The notes under the pieces are model-generated. The model saw only the letters and a list, made by a program, of their open reading frames with translations, made no database searches and was not told the origin of the DNA. From NCBI GenBank assembly GCA_948567375.1, contig OX419756.1, positions 32,316,333-32,380,332 on the forward strand: a stretch of 64,000 nucleotides of DNA, read 5' to 3'. The number at the start of each line of letters is the position of its first letter. Within the stretch, counting starts at the first letter, position 1. Positions 36,547 to 46,162 of the stretch are shown here, in pieces. The position numbers and the translations under genes are program-made. Origin of the DNA: Lunularia cruciata. Its lineage: Eukaryota > Streptophyta > Marchantiopsida > Lunulariales > Lunulariaceae.

Positions 36547-36550
36547 TACA
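36547..36550. other. Target duplication TACA, left
   Basis: TACA here and at 44910-44913 brackets the family-1 element exactly. With one copy set aside, the flanks fit other giant LTR copies at this place. Confidence 0.75.
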
Positions 36551-36656
36551 TGTCGTGCATATATACATCGCTACACAACATACATCGCTGTCAACATCAT
36601 ACACTATAAAAGCACAACTCACACATAAGTCATACATGGACTCTAAAGTGCCACAA
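36551..36656 (-). repeat. Family-1 short terminal block, outer copy
   Basis: 106 bp, on the minus strand ending GCACGACA at the outer 3' end of the element. It differs at 3 positions from the copy at 37108-37213. It follows the long block directly. Confidence 0.85.
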
Positions 36657-37105
36657 TAATCAGATTGCTTAACACTTTCAACTCAACTCAACTCAGATCA
36701 GTACTTGATCTGTCACTCTATAAACTGCCAACAACTGGGCACTGATTACAGTCAAGCCACACCCACTCAAGCATAGAGAATCCAAGTGACGCTCGCCGGC
36801 CTCTGTCCACCATAGCTAGGAACTCGAAGGCTCAACATCAGAGAAGTGAGCTCTCTGGAGCTCACTTCGAAACTATACCCCCTGGACTCAAGCTAGCCCT
36901 GAAACCCTAACGGTCCCGTTGACGGCACACTCGACGGTGCAAATGGTGCAAAGTGACGGTGGGCCCCACCGTGAAGTCAGTACCCCAAACACGAAATCTA
37001 ACCGTCGGAAAGTAGTCCTTGAGAAACAGCTAGAATAACTCTAACTACCATCACTGGAACTTCAGTGTCTGAGCATCTAGATGCGGAACTACAAATGGCG
37101 TGACA
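36657..37105 (-). repeat. Family-1 long terminal block, 3' copy
   Basis: 449 bp, minus strand, starting TGTCACGCC and ending CTGATTA. It matches 44457-44909 (5' copy) with about 4% differences and one 5-bp step in a CAACT microsatellite. It also matches 58351-58797. It contains TCTATAAACTG-type AT sequence on the plus strand but no clear promoter could be fixed. Confidence 0.88.
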
Positions 37106-37107
37106 AC

Positions 37108-37213
37108 TGTCGTGCGTATATACATCGCTACACAACATACATCGCTGTCAACATCATACACTATAGAAGCACAACTCACACATAAGTCATACATAGACTC
37201 TAAAGTGCCACAA
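37108..37213 (-). repeat. Family-1 short terminal block, inner copy
   Basis: 106 bp, minus strand, starting TTGTGGCACTTTAG right after the polypurine tract and ending GCACGACA. Two bases (GT on the minus strand) separate it from the long block. This is the start expected of a 3' LTR, yet the element's 5' end does not carry it. Confidence 0.85.
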
Positions 37214-37226
37214 TTGCCCCCCTAGC
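37214..37226 (-). other. Polypurine tract of the family-1 element
   Basis: On the minus strand GCTAGGGGGGCAA precedes the inner short block. A G-run at this place is the expected plus-strand primer. Confidence 0.7.
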
Positions 37227-37384
37227 TGGCGGTTAGGTCCCTCTAACTCTAGATAGCCATCTACTCTAAGTATATGGTATACCCTCTAATGGGCAAAGAT
37301 CAGGAGGCCGGGTGCTATGGAGCCCCATCGTTAGTCGCCTGTCTGCAATCTATACCATATAAAGAATGAACTAGCTATAGGTCA

Positions 37385-37681
37385 AGTACATCTAGGACAT
37401 AACCACTGTCCCTGAGGAACCACCGTGAGGGGAGGAGTCATACATGCCATATGCCATCCTCTCGAACAGCTATCACACACTAACATAGTAGCAGCTCCAC
37501 CAGAAGAGCCACATAACATACACCTCAAGCCTGCATGTACAAGTGCCAAGCTTGGGTCCATAGTACCATCAATGTTTGGGAGGTGGCATGGCGCACAATT
37601 GCGCACATGATCCTTCCAAACAACACCATCACGTCCTTCTAACACAAGGACTCCAGATGGCAAAACCTCGCGCACTCTCAA
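37385..37681 (-). pseudogene. PHD finger after the integrase of the family-1 element (fossil)
   Basis: About 100 residues on the minus strand. The first third (REVLPSGVLVLEGRDGVVW) resembles the small beta domain after the integrase core. The last part is a zinc finger with spacing C-x2-C-x11-C-x2-C-x4-H-x2-C-x14-C-x2-C and a tryptophan two residues before the last CxxC pair, which is the C4HC3 PHD pattern. PHD fingers usually read the histone H3 tail. In this position it could guide integration, as chromodomains do in chromoviruses; that role is inference. A RING finger is less likely because of the spacing and the W. Confidence 0.8.
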
Positions 37682-37756
37682 GATAGTGCGGCCTGTAGAA
37701 ACATCAAGTGTCGTCGGTGCTGTCTGATGTAGATATACATAGTCGCCTGGATGAAA

Positions 37757-39055
37757 TCAACGGATCGAGGGTCTATAACCTCCTCCTCGAATGGTAGCAT
37801 AGCGTAAAGTATCTCTATGCTGAGCAATCGCCAAGTTCTCAAAGGCCATCGGCATCACTCTCCGAAAGATCTCTGCTCGTTGAGAACATGCGCTCATCCA
37901 TACATCGGGGTCATCCAAGTCCAAAACTACAGTAGCATCTTGACAAATGGCTGCAGGTAAATCTGGATCTCGTCCATAGAGTAGAAAGTATGGAGAGAAG
38001 GATGCTAAGGAGGCTTGCCGGCTCAACCGATAGCCCATGGCCAACCAAGGTAACTGGAGATCCCAATCTCCCAAGTGGCCTCTCTGCAAACCATACTTTC
38101 GCAATCCTCTCTTCATCGTCTGAACCACTCGCTCTGCTAAGCCATCTGCCTCAGGGTGATCTCGGGATGTAGTACGATGATCAATCAAAGCCTTGTCACA
38201 CAAGACCTAAAACTCTCCCAAGAACTCTGTACCCTGATCAGTCAAAACCTCAGCTAGTGCACCAAAATGACTAAGAACTCGATCCAGGAACGAGTAAGTT
38301 GTCCCTTCACTAGACTTGTCAGGAAGTGCCACCAACTCAATCCACTTGGAGAAGTGCTCCACCATCACCAAAACATACCGATGATGTCTCACAGTCAGCG
38401 GTAAAGGTCCGGCAAAGTCCAAACTCCAACGGTAACCCAATCCCATGATAGGTAATGGGTGTAACTGTGGTGTAGGAGCATTGAATGATGCTCTAACTCG
38501 GTCACAAACCACACATCTGGCAACAAACTGCTGTACCTTGGTCTGCATACCGCGCCACCAATAATGACTCTGGAGTAAGCTATATGTACGCTTTACTCCA
38601 AAATGTCCTAGCTCCTCATGAGCATGACGGACCAGCTGTGGTCTTTGTGATGGAAGTGGTACTACTCGCACTCTACCATCCTCCCATACACGCAAAAGGT
38701 GTCTACCCTCCAATCTGAACCGTTTGGCTTGCTGAAGAACACGGTCTCTCTCCTTGGCCCCAACTGTGCCACCCACAACACCTGTGCAAAGATAGTCCAT
38801 CACTAAGATATCATCATGAATATCTCGCTGAACTGTACCAATATCTTCACTCTTTGGATCTGTGACCTCAATAACTCCTCTTGTATGCGCTGAGAGAGAT
38901 ACCACCAAAGTCTCTGCAAATATACACAGAAAGGCCGATGCATGCCAACCTGGCACCATCTCCTCATCTGTCTCACCATGCCAACGTGCTCCGGTCTGAT
39001 CCTGCTGGCTGGGACATGGGTTTCTACTCAACCCATCTGCATCACGGTTCACCAC
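37757..39055 (-). pseudogene. Integrase part of the family-1 element (fossil)
   Basis: The N-terminal zinc finger reads H-x3-H (HAHEELGH) then CVVCDR. The core begins with SLDFAGPLP, has a second aspartate at LTDQGTEFLGEF, and the third acidic block region is around DHPEADGLAERVVQ. This is a Ty3/gypsy DDE integrase. The PHD finger follows. The older copies at 1852, 33288, 46047 and 52597 all derive from this region or the RNase H beside it. Confidence 0.88.
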
Positions 39056-39106
39056 TCCAGGTCTGTGAACAACCGTGAAATCATACTCCTGTAAAATCAG
39101 AGCCCA

Positions 39107-39358
39107 TCATGCAAGCTTCCCTGAAAGCTTGTCGGACTCCACCAACCACTTCAGCGGCTGATGATCAGTGATGAGAGTGAAGGGGTTACCAAATAGGTAA
39201 CATCGGAAATGTGCTACTGCCCAAACTGCTGCCAAGCACTCTCCCTCATATGAGCTATACTTTGCCTCCGCTGAATTGTTTGAGCGACTAGCATAGGCCA
39301 CCATAAACTCCTTCTCCTCATCATCATGTTGGGTGAGCACCGCTCCAAGCCCCAACAT
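39107..39358 (-). pseudogene. RNase H part of the family-1 element (fossil)
   Basis: The reading has GAVLTQ near the start, YSSYEGECLAAVWAVAHFR in the middle and LITDHQPLKWL, the typical gypsy RNase H blocks between reverse transcriptase and integrase. The invariant D of ITDH is present. Confidence 0.88.
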
Positions 39359-39376
39359 ACTCCAATCAGTGTGAAC

Positions 39377-40387
39377 CTAAAATGGTCGTCCCCTGATCGG
39401 TCTCCTCAAAATAGGAGCAGATGTCAACCTCTCCTTGAGCTCTACAAAAGCTCTCCCCTGCTCATCTCCCCAACACCACTCCTGTGTAAGCTTGGTCAGC
39501 TTCGTCAAGGCCTTGGCAATGGCACTAAATCCTCTAACATAGCGGCAATAGAAGTTTGCCAACCCAAGGAATGCTCGCACTCTGCTCACATCCGTAGGCC
39601 GAGGAATACGTGCAATAGCCTCCACCTTGGTCTGCTGAACACCAAGTCCTCCGGGGTAGATAGTGTGACCCAAATACTCAACCTGCTCATGGAAGAACCT
39701 ACACTTCCCAGGATGTAGTTTGAGTCCATGAGATCTCAACCTCTCAAACACCTCCAACAACTGTCTCTCATGCTCCTCCACAGTAGTGCTATAAACCAAA
39801 ATGTCATCGATATAGCACCGAGCAAAATCCAATCCAGCTAGGATCCTATCCATGACCCTCTGGAACTCAGCAGGAGCATTCTTTAACCCAAATGGTAAGA
39901 ACCTCCACTGATATAACACATCCTTGCCGTGAGGATCAATAGCCCAAAATGCTGTCTTGGACTTATCCTCCTCCCTGATTGGCAACTGATGATATCCCGC
40001 TTGAAGATCCAAAGTACTGAAGACCTTTGCATGCCCAATCGCATCAAAAATCTCTTCCGGTGTAGGCATGGCATACCGATCAGCCCTGGTCTGTCGGTTG
40101 ATAGGACGGTAATCTCCACACATCCGCCTATCTGTATAGTTGCCATGCATATCCTTCTTGGCTGGCATCACTGTCGCTGATGCATACTCTCCATGTGAAA
40201 TCTCCACCAAACCAGCCTCGAAAAGGTCACTACTCCGGCTCTGAATCAATGTCCTCTCCATATCACTATATCGATAAGGACGTCGAAAAACTGGTGTGTC
40301 GCTAGTCAGCTCAATCTGTATACCAGGTCCCTTCAAAGCACCCAAATCCTTCATACTGAAGGCAAAACAACTCGTGTGACTCCTCAA
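39377..40387 (-). pseudogene. Reverse transcriptase part of the family-1 element (fossil)
   Basis: About 336 residues with the RT signature blocks in order: PAKKD, MCGDYRPINRQT, STLDLQAGYHQLPI, WRFLPFGLKNAP, the catalytic YIDDILVYS and VEYLGH. It belongs to Ty3/gypsy by sequence and by the following RNase H and integrase. It is preceded by the methyltransferase part and a linker. Confidence 0.92.
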
Positions 40388-40495
40388 GAACCTCCAAACC
40401 CTCCGTCTTTCCTCTCCAGTAAGCTTGGGTCCAAGATCTGGCTCCCAAGTATCCTCTATAACTGTAGTAGGAGTGGAAGACGTACTGACTGGCTG

Positions 40496-41698
40496 CTACA
40501 CTGGGCCCTTGGGAGCAATAGTGTCATGCTCCCGACCACTAGAGGTCCCAACCTCTGTGTGAAAACCTCCCTCCACTCTGGCTGCAAGCTCCATACGTCC
40601 TCTGGCTGCATCCCATGTGGACCAAGGGTGTAATCCAAGTAGCCCACGCTCACCTGGATGGACTCCAAGTAGACCACTCTCCCTAGTAGCTACTGGATGT
40701 GTCCCAAGAATACCATGTCCACTTGGTCCATTGCTCCCAGCATGTGCCTGAATCGTCTCAATAGGCACAGGGCTCACAAGTGTCCGAGTGGTGATGCCTA
40801 TCAAGCGCATCCTACGCTGCTCTGCCAAACCAAGGCTCACAATCCAGGTCAAACAGTTCAGGTCCATAGCCTGATCTAACACCTGACGCCTGGATGCCTT
40901 TGACACTGCTGGAACAACGGTAATACCGGTGCAAAAACCCATTGCTCGCTCTCTCTCATCAGCATTGGGCTCCACCAACTGCTGTAACTGTGAGTCCCAA
41001 ACAAGTCCGGGTCCTCCCTCTTGAAAAGCATGAGAGCGTGGGAAACGCATGAGTGTGGGAAATGCAGCTCTAGGCTGTCCAACTAGGTTCACCACTGCCA
41101 TAGGTGACCTATCAGCCACTACCACTGTCTGAGACTGACGCCCAAAATCCAAGATATCATCAACAAGAATGTGGTCCAATCGCTGAATCCCATCATAAGC
41201 ACGCTGTAGAACCTCTCTAGGTAAGAGGTTCGTCCACCAAAGACGAAGACGATGAGCCCGTGATCCCACTCTGGCTGCATCTAAAAATATAGCAGGTCCC
41301 ATCCAAGAATGGACCTGATGTGAATTCGCCACCACTCTAGTGCGAGAATCACCCAGCAAAGGAATGTTCTCCAAAAGGTAAGCTGGAGAAACAGACTGAT
41401 GAACCTGGAGATGTCGTAATATCCGTAACATCTCCCAAAACACACCAGAACGAGGATCCTGAAGACCCAAACCGTGGCTCGCACGTGTATGTCCCTGACA
41501 TGGCCATCCAAAAATCACCAAGTGAATAGGCCCATGTCTCTCTAGGTCATGCGCCCCCAGTAAGGAAATGTCTCCTGGTAAGGCCTTCTGGTAACCTCTG
41601 ACTGCTGACATCGGTAATAACTCCAGATACCGATAGGCCAAGTGTGCCACATGATGTAGAGAGACTTGCCTAGCAGTCTCATCTCTCTCTACATACAA
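40496..41698 (-). pseudogene. DNMT3-like C5 cytosine methyltransferase part of the family-1 element (fossil)
   Basis: About 400 residues. Motifs of C5 cytosine methyltransferases occur in the normal, unpermuted order: motif IV with the catalytic Cys in FGWPCQG (residues 64-69), the ENI of motif VI (110-112), the AHRLR and WWTNL of motif VIII (148-158), ERERAMGF of motif IX (248-255) and RRQVLDQ of motif X (270-276). Motif VIII resembles the AHRARYFWGNL of DNMT3, and RSGVFWEMLRIL resembles the block after DNMT3 motif IV. The first SAM-binding motif was not recognised in this copy. Host enzymes methylate cytosine in DNA; activity here is unproven. After residue 300 a Gly/His-rich linker leads to reverse transcriptase. 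Its place inside a gypsy pol, between gag and RT, is highly unusual. Confidence 0.88.
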
Positions 41699-41988
41699 GT
41701 AAGGGCAGGTACTGCACCCCTACTAGGTGTAGATCCTCTACCACCAACTCTACCACCTCGTCTTCCATGAACTGGAGCTCCTCTACTACCTGTCATAGCA
41801 GCCCTACCACTCCGTAACTCCGGGTGTAGGTCAAAACACCGGTCACTAGTATGACCAAATCTATGGCAATGCTCACACTGCCTCTGTGTTGGCTGTGATG
41901 CACCAGAGGTATCAGGTCCGCTGCCTTGAGTACACTCTCTCCTATGGTGAGGTCCACCACAAGTCCAACAAGCAACACCACCACTCAC
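41689..41988 (-). pseudogene. Zinc-knuckle part of family-1 Gag (fossil)
   Basis: Two knuckles in a row: CWTCGGPHHRREC and CEHCHRFGHTSDRC, the second a perfect C-x2-C-x4-H-x4-C. A Gly/Arg-rich tail (GRRGGRVGGRG) follows. This is the nucleocapsid-like RNA-binding end of a retroelement Gag. The copy at 58351 has the same pair around 61275-61440. Confidence 0.88.
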
Positions 41989-42078
41989 TGGCTGCTACTG
42001 ACCCAAAAATGAGGGTAAGGGTCTAACTCCACTAGGCCCTCCACTCGCTCCATAGGATCTGGGCTATCCACCCTGTCC

Positions 42079-43200
42079 TCAAAAACCAACTGGGCGTGGT
42101 GCACTCTGCTGCACTCTAGAAGAAGTCACAACTGTGGATGAGGTCTCCCTACCAAATCCAGATGTCACCACTCTCTCCTCCACCATGTTGAGCTCAATAC
42201 GCTCAGCCAAACCAAAGACTACTGCCAAAGTGGGCGAAGTAGCCTGCAACAACGTAGCATCACAAACTCTACGTCGCAACTCCCTGTCCAGTATCCCATA
42301 CCAAAACTGGATTGCCTGGGCCTCAGTAACTCCCTGAGTGAAACTAATCAGCCGCCTCATGCGAGTGTATGCCTCGCGTAGGCTCTCTCCAGCCTTCCGC
42401 TGGAACTCCTGCAAGCTCCTCAGCTTGTCAGTCCGCACTCCTTGGTAGTTCTGCCTCAAACATAGGAAGAACTCCACCATGGGGTTAAACCCCGGTACCA
42501 CACCACCTCCTGCAGCGGTACCTCCACTCGTAGTAGCACTATCTCCAGCTAGTGCACCTCCACTAGCTCCACCAACACTACCCGAGCTAGAACTCGTGGG
42601 TACAGCCGATCTACTCCTGGCCACCGAGCCTGAAGTGATGGAGACATAGTGTGGAGACCAATATTGTCTCCATAACTCAATCTCCTCCAAATGAGCTCTC
42701 CTGAACTCATGGTAGTCGTCCATCGGCGGACCCTCCAAGTGCTGAAACAACCCCTTCCATGCCATGAAAGGTGTGAACAAAGTCGGGTTCCGCATCTGCT
42801 GCAGATCACACCAACTATCAAACTCCTGGATGAAGTCATCCAACTCAATGGTACCCACTGTACCAGAGTAACGCCTAGGGCCTTTGGAGGCCCCATAAAT
42901 CTCATCCATGTCCTACAACAACGGTGCGGACACACCAAGTGCACTCTCAACTGAATCAGCTCCTGTGTCGAACTCCAACTCAGAGTCAATCTCCTCCCTC
43001 ACTGGGACCTGAGATACAGGCTGATACCGAGCACCACTCCAAGTAAACCCACTGCGTACTGCAGGGCTAACTCCTCTGGAATCTCCAAAGAACTCCGTCG
43101 TGACCACATAACCACACCAACAAACCGGAACCACCAACTGCAACCGCAAGTCACAACCGCCAGTACCCCTCCAAGTGCCAACACCACCGCGTGCCAACAC
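42079..43200 (-). pseudogene. Gag part of the family-1 element (fossil)
   Basis: The acidic start (EEIDSELEFDTGAD) is followed by IELDDFIQEFDSWCDLQQ and then a Ser/Gly/Ala-rich spacer. The core has FFLCLRQNYQG, LRSLQEFQRKAGESLREAYT and MRRLISFTQG, with the arrangement of a retrotransposon Gag domain. It corresponds to 60093-61139 in the other copy. The family start codon is not certain. Confidence 0.85.
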
Positions 43201-44446
43201 TAACTAAACACCACCCACTAATGTAACTCTACCAAGATAACTACACTAGGGGAAGGGCAACCTGTAACCTGCCATCATAACACGCACTCTCACGGTCTGC
43301 AGGTCATCACTTCCTGCCTCACCGGAGAGAAACAAAGGTAGTCTGACTGGTCATCACTCCAGCCTCACCACCGAGAGCACACCAGAGCACCAACGCTCAA
43401 AAGTCAAGGCACCTCACACAAACGTGGTGCACAAACAGGAAGTAGAGAATGGAGGGGATCCAATCACAAGAAATCTAAATGAAAACCCTCCATCTCATAA
43501 CACAACACGGGACTGACTCTGCCACCATTTGGCATTTGACATAAGAGTAGTTCGTATCTAAGTCCTAAGCTACCAGGATCACCAAGAATGGGATCAAACT
43601 GCCTCTCCTAGCCAAAGCTACATGTGTATAGATAACAGTGGCACAGTCACTATGACAACAAGTGAGGGTGGACCAGTTGGCTAGGGCACCAGTCTAGGAA
43701 CAAGAGATCTAGGGGTCAAACCCTGTTGCGCACAATCTAGCAAGAAAGGCAGATTTTGCCAACCAATGACCAAGATCTACACTAAACTAGCTAGCCTCAC
43801 GCCAGCAAGCTGGCTTGCTGGCCCTTCTAGGCCTTTGTAGCCTCTCATAGCCCACAGCCCTATGCCTCGAAGCCTCTAAATGCCAAATGAGGCCTTTCTT
43901 GTTGCCACTTCGAACCTTCTCCAAAATTAGCGAAACTTCTCCAAATCTGCGAAACTCCTCCAAACTAGCAAAACTTCTCCAAATCTGGCCAAACAGCGAA
44001 ACTCCTCCAATTCTGGCCCAAAAATCTGATGTAAATCTGACGTAAAATCTGACGTAAACCCTAAAGATGGATGTCCGCCAAATCCCCCGCTAGCTTTCCA
44101 CTCGAGCCAAATTGACAAAACGGGTTTTTCCAAATCACAATTTCATGAGAAGAGCTTTCCAACTCCACCTTCAATTTCACTTTCTGAGCCCAATTCGCAG
44201 CAAATTGGTCCTGCCTTCACCTCCTGAGCTCAAAATCACAACACTGCTCGAAAATTGCTTCTTCTTTGCTCAAAATTTGGCCAGCGCTTCCGCACACCGT
44301 CCGCCTAACTGCCAAATTTGCATCAACTACACGAGCTTCTGCACACTAGGGAAACACAGAACCTGAATCGAGCTACCACGATCCACCGAGCTTGGAGATA
44401 CCACCAACACTCAATGTTCTTGCACCCAATTTCCCCCTGACTTCAC
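43201..44446 (-). other. 5' leader of the family-1 element
   Basis: About 1.25 kb of untranslated leader, conserved in the copy at 58811-60092. On the plus strand it shows short CTCCAAA and AAACT-rich repeats around 43920-44060. It contains the tRNA-like sequence listed separately. No long frame. Confidence 0.65.
43662..43733 (+). other. tRNA-like sequence in the family-1 leader (antisense to the element)
   Basis: 72 nt, from GTGAGGG to GCGCAC. It contains an A-box-like GGACCAGTTGGCTAGGG and a B-box-like GGGTCAAACCC at tRNA spacing. A D-arm with AGTTGG loop and an AGGG/CCCT T-arm can be drawn. The acceptor stem pairs poorly, so this is a tRNA-derived relic, not a working tRNA. The same sequence lies in the other copy at 59533-59604. 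Confidence 0.55.
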
Positions 44447-44459
44447 TTCTCTGATGTAA
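44447..44459 (-). other. Primer-binding-site-like sequence of the family-1 element
   Basis: TACATCAGAGAAG on the minus strand follows the 5' long block. It shares ATCAGAG with the usual initiator-Met tRNA complement (TGGTATCAGAGC) but lacks TGG, so the call is tentative. Confidence 0.35.
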
Positions 44460-44909
44460 TCAGATTGCTTAACACTTTCAACTCAACTCAACTCAACTCA
44501 GATCAGTACTTGATCTGTCACTCTATAAACTGCCAACAACTAGGCATTGATTACAATCAAGCCACACCCACTCAAGCATAGAGAATCCAGGTGACGCTCG
44601 CCGGCCTCTGTCCACCATAGCCAGGAACTCGAAGGCTCAACATCAGAGAAGTGAGCTCTCTGGAGCTCACTTCGAAACTATACCCCTGGACTCGAGCTAG
44701 CCCTGAAACCCTTACGGTCCCGTTGACGGCACACTCGACGGTGCAAACGGTGCAAAGTGACGGTGGGCCCCACCGTGAAGTCAGTACCCCGAACACAAAA
44801 TCTAACCGTCGAAAAGTAGTCCCTGAGAAACAGCTTGAATAACTTTAACTACCATCACTGGAACTCCAGTGTCCGAGCATCTAGATGCGGAACTACAAAT
44901 GGCATGACA
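44457..44909 (-). repeat. Family-1 long terminal block, 5' copy
   Basis: 453 bp, minus strand, beginning TGTCATGCC at the outer 5' end of the element and ending at the primer-site-like sequence. It is the counterpart of 36657-37105. No short block is attached on either side here. Confidence 0.88.
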
Positions 44910-46046
44910 TACAAAGTAATGAGGAGGTGCTTTAATTCTCCAACTCCCAATCATCTACCTTGTTTGTTGGTGAACACATCTTGCCCAATTTACCCTTCCT
45001 CCTATGAATAGCTAATGAAAGAACACCTCCTAGTGTTCTATTACATACCTGGTATGCTTAGGTTTTAGCTTTGCCATTAGAGCCTCACCGGGTCTTTGTA
45101 GGTATCCACTTTGTGACCATTCTTTGTGCAAGGAGACTTGAAGGAATTTCCCACTTCTACAATTTTCTCCATCAAATTACCTTTACCATAGAAAGTGGCT
45201 TCATCTAGTTCCCCAACCTCTCTTCCTAACACAAGTCTCTAATCCAACTCCATCCATCGATTCCCCTTTGCTTTCGAGCCATCTGCGTAATTGCTTGCAA
45301 CAATTTCTGCCATGAACTATGGAAAACTCAAATTCCAATTCCAATTCCAGACCAAAAAAGAGATACAAAGCCTACTAAGGTCTTCAATCCTTGCAATCAT
45401 CTCCAATCTCCAAATTACTGGATTCATCCCCGCAAGTGAAGGAATTTTCTTACCGCTCTTCATTAGTATCATGTGCTTACAAATTCAAGGATGTTGGAAC
45501 ATTATCCCCTCTCCTAGATGCATGATTCTAACTCCCTCAAGCCTTTGGAAAATTTTACTCTTGTATGGCCTCATAGTTCACATTCCTTTGGGATGACTAT
45601 TAAGAGGAACATGATATTTACTTGACATTCAAAATTCACACTACAAAGTCTTAATCTTATACCATTTTGCTGCATAGTCATTCTTTAGTTGATCTTCAAT
45701 GGACACACATATTCTTTATGGATGTCTCATGTCACTCTCAACTTTCATCTCCACCTGAAGTAGACATTTTTCTTTCCCCATACTTTCCTGATTTGCTAAG
45801 CACAAGGCAAAGTTGTTATAGTTTCTTTGGGTAGGATGATCACACTGATGCAAAGTAACTTTACTTTGGGTCCACCACTTCGTAAGTCTGACCTGAGTCC
45901 TTCTTCCTCTAGCACAAACTTGACTTCTTCTAATCTAACCCAAACACATGATTCTTCTTCTTTCTTTGCCATTTGGCTTCAATTCGGTTACAACTATATA
46001 CTTCTTCTTTAAAACACATCAAAAACAAAAAAATGTTGGTACTTCA

Positions 46047-46162
46047 ATATCTCACAATCAACAATAAAGGTCCAACAAAGTCCAAATATAGTAACCCAAT
46101 CCCATGATAGGAAATGGGTGTAACTGAGGCATAGTAGCATTAGAAGATGCTCTCTAACTTGG
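46047..46162 (-). mobile_element. Old family-1 integrase piece between two giant LTRs
   Basis: The 116 bp match 38388-38500 of the family-1 element (CCCAATCCCATGATAGG, AATGGGTGTAACTG). It continues the fragment that stops at 33871 and is continued at 52597. It ends with CTTGG, the target duplication of the next LTR. Confidence 0.8.

Larger units (their letters stand above)
36551..44909 (-). mobile_element. Family-1 Ty3/gypsy element with DNA methyltransferase and PHD finger
   Basis: An 8.36-kb element on the minus strand, bounded by TACA target duplications. Order from its 5' end: long terminal block, primer-site-like sequence, 1.25-kb leader, gag with zinc knuckles, DNMT3-like cytosine methyltransferase, reverse transcriptase, RNase H, integrase with zinc finger, PHD finger, polypurine tract, then short, long and short terminal blocks. 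No protease part is recognisable in this copy. Outer ends are TGTCATGCC and GCACGACA. The two long blocks are about 96% identical by my hand count, with nearly all differences transitions. At an assumed rate near 1e-8 per site per year this is of the order of 2 million years. The element looks broken, with roughly half a dozen interruptions. Confidence 0.88.
33872..46046 (-). mobile_element. Giant solo LTR (family 2) split by the family-1 element
   Basis: The LTR occupies 33872-36550 and 44914-46046, about 3.8 kb when the nested element is set aside, which equals the length of the copy at 47888. On both sides lies the same family-1 integrase sequence, interrupted between 33871 and 46047. The coding remains are the coiled-coil part at 35100-35930 and globular parts at 36082-36525 and after 44914, all minus. 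It is old and broken. Confidence 0.8.

Noticed and set aside
40496-41698. A bacterial restriction-modification methyltransferase or contamination
   Set aside because: The domain is DNMT3-like, is embedded in a gypsy element in the right orientation, and recurs in a second copy. No restriction enzyme or bacterial gene is near.
42549-42989. Alternative 146-residue frame inside the gag part
   Set aside because: It is a shadow of the gag frame; the real frame shows Gag domain features in both copies.
43662-43733. A working tRNA gene
   Set aside because: The acceptor stem pairs poorly, the anticodon arm is defective, and the loop lacks T33; it is only tRNA-like.
36551-44909. A DIRS or Ngaro element
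   Set aside because: The end structure is similar, but the element has an HHCC/DDE integrase, a gypsy RNase H and a target duplication, and no tyrosine recombinase was seen.
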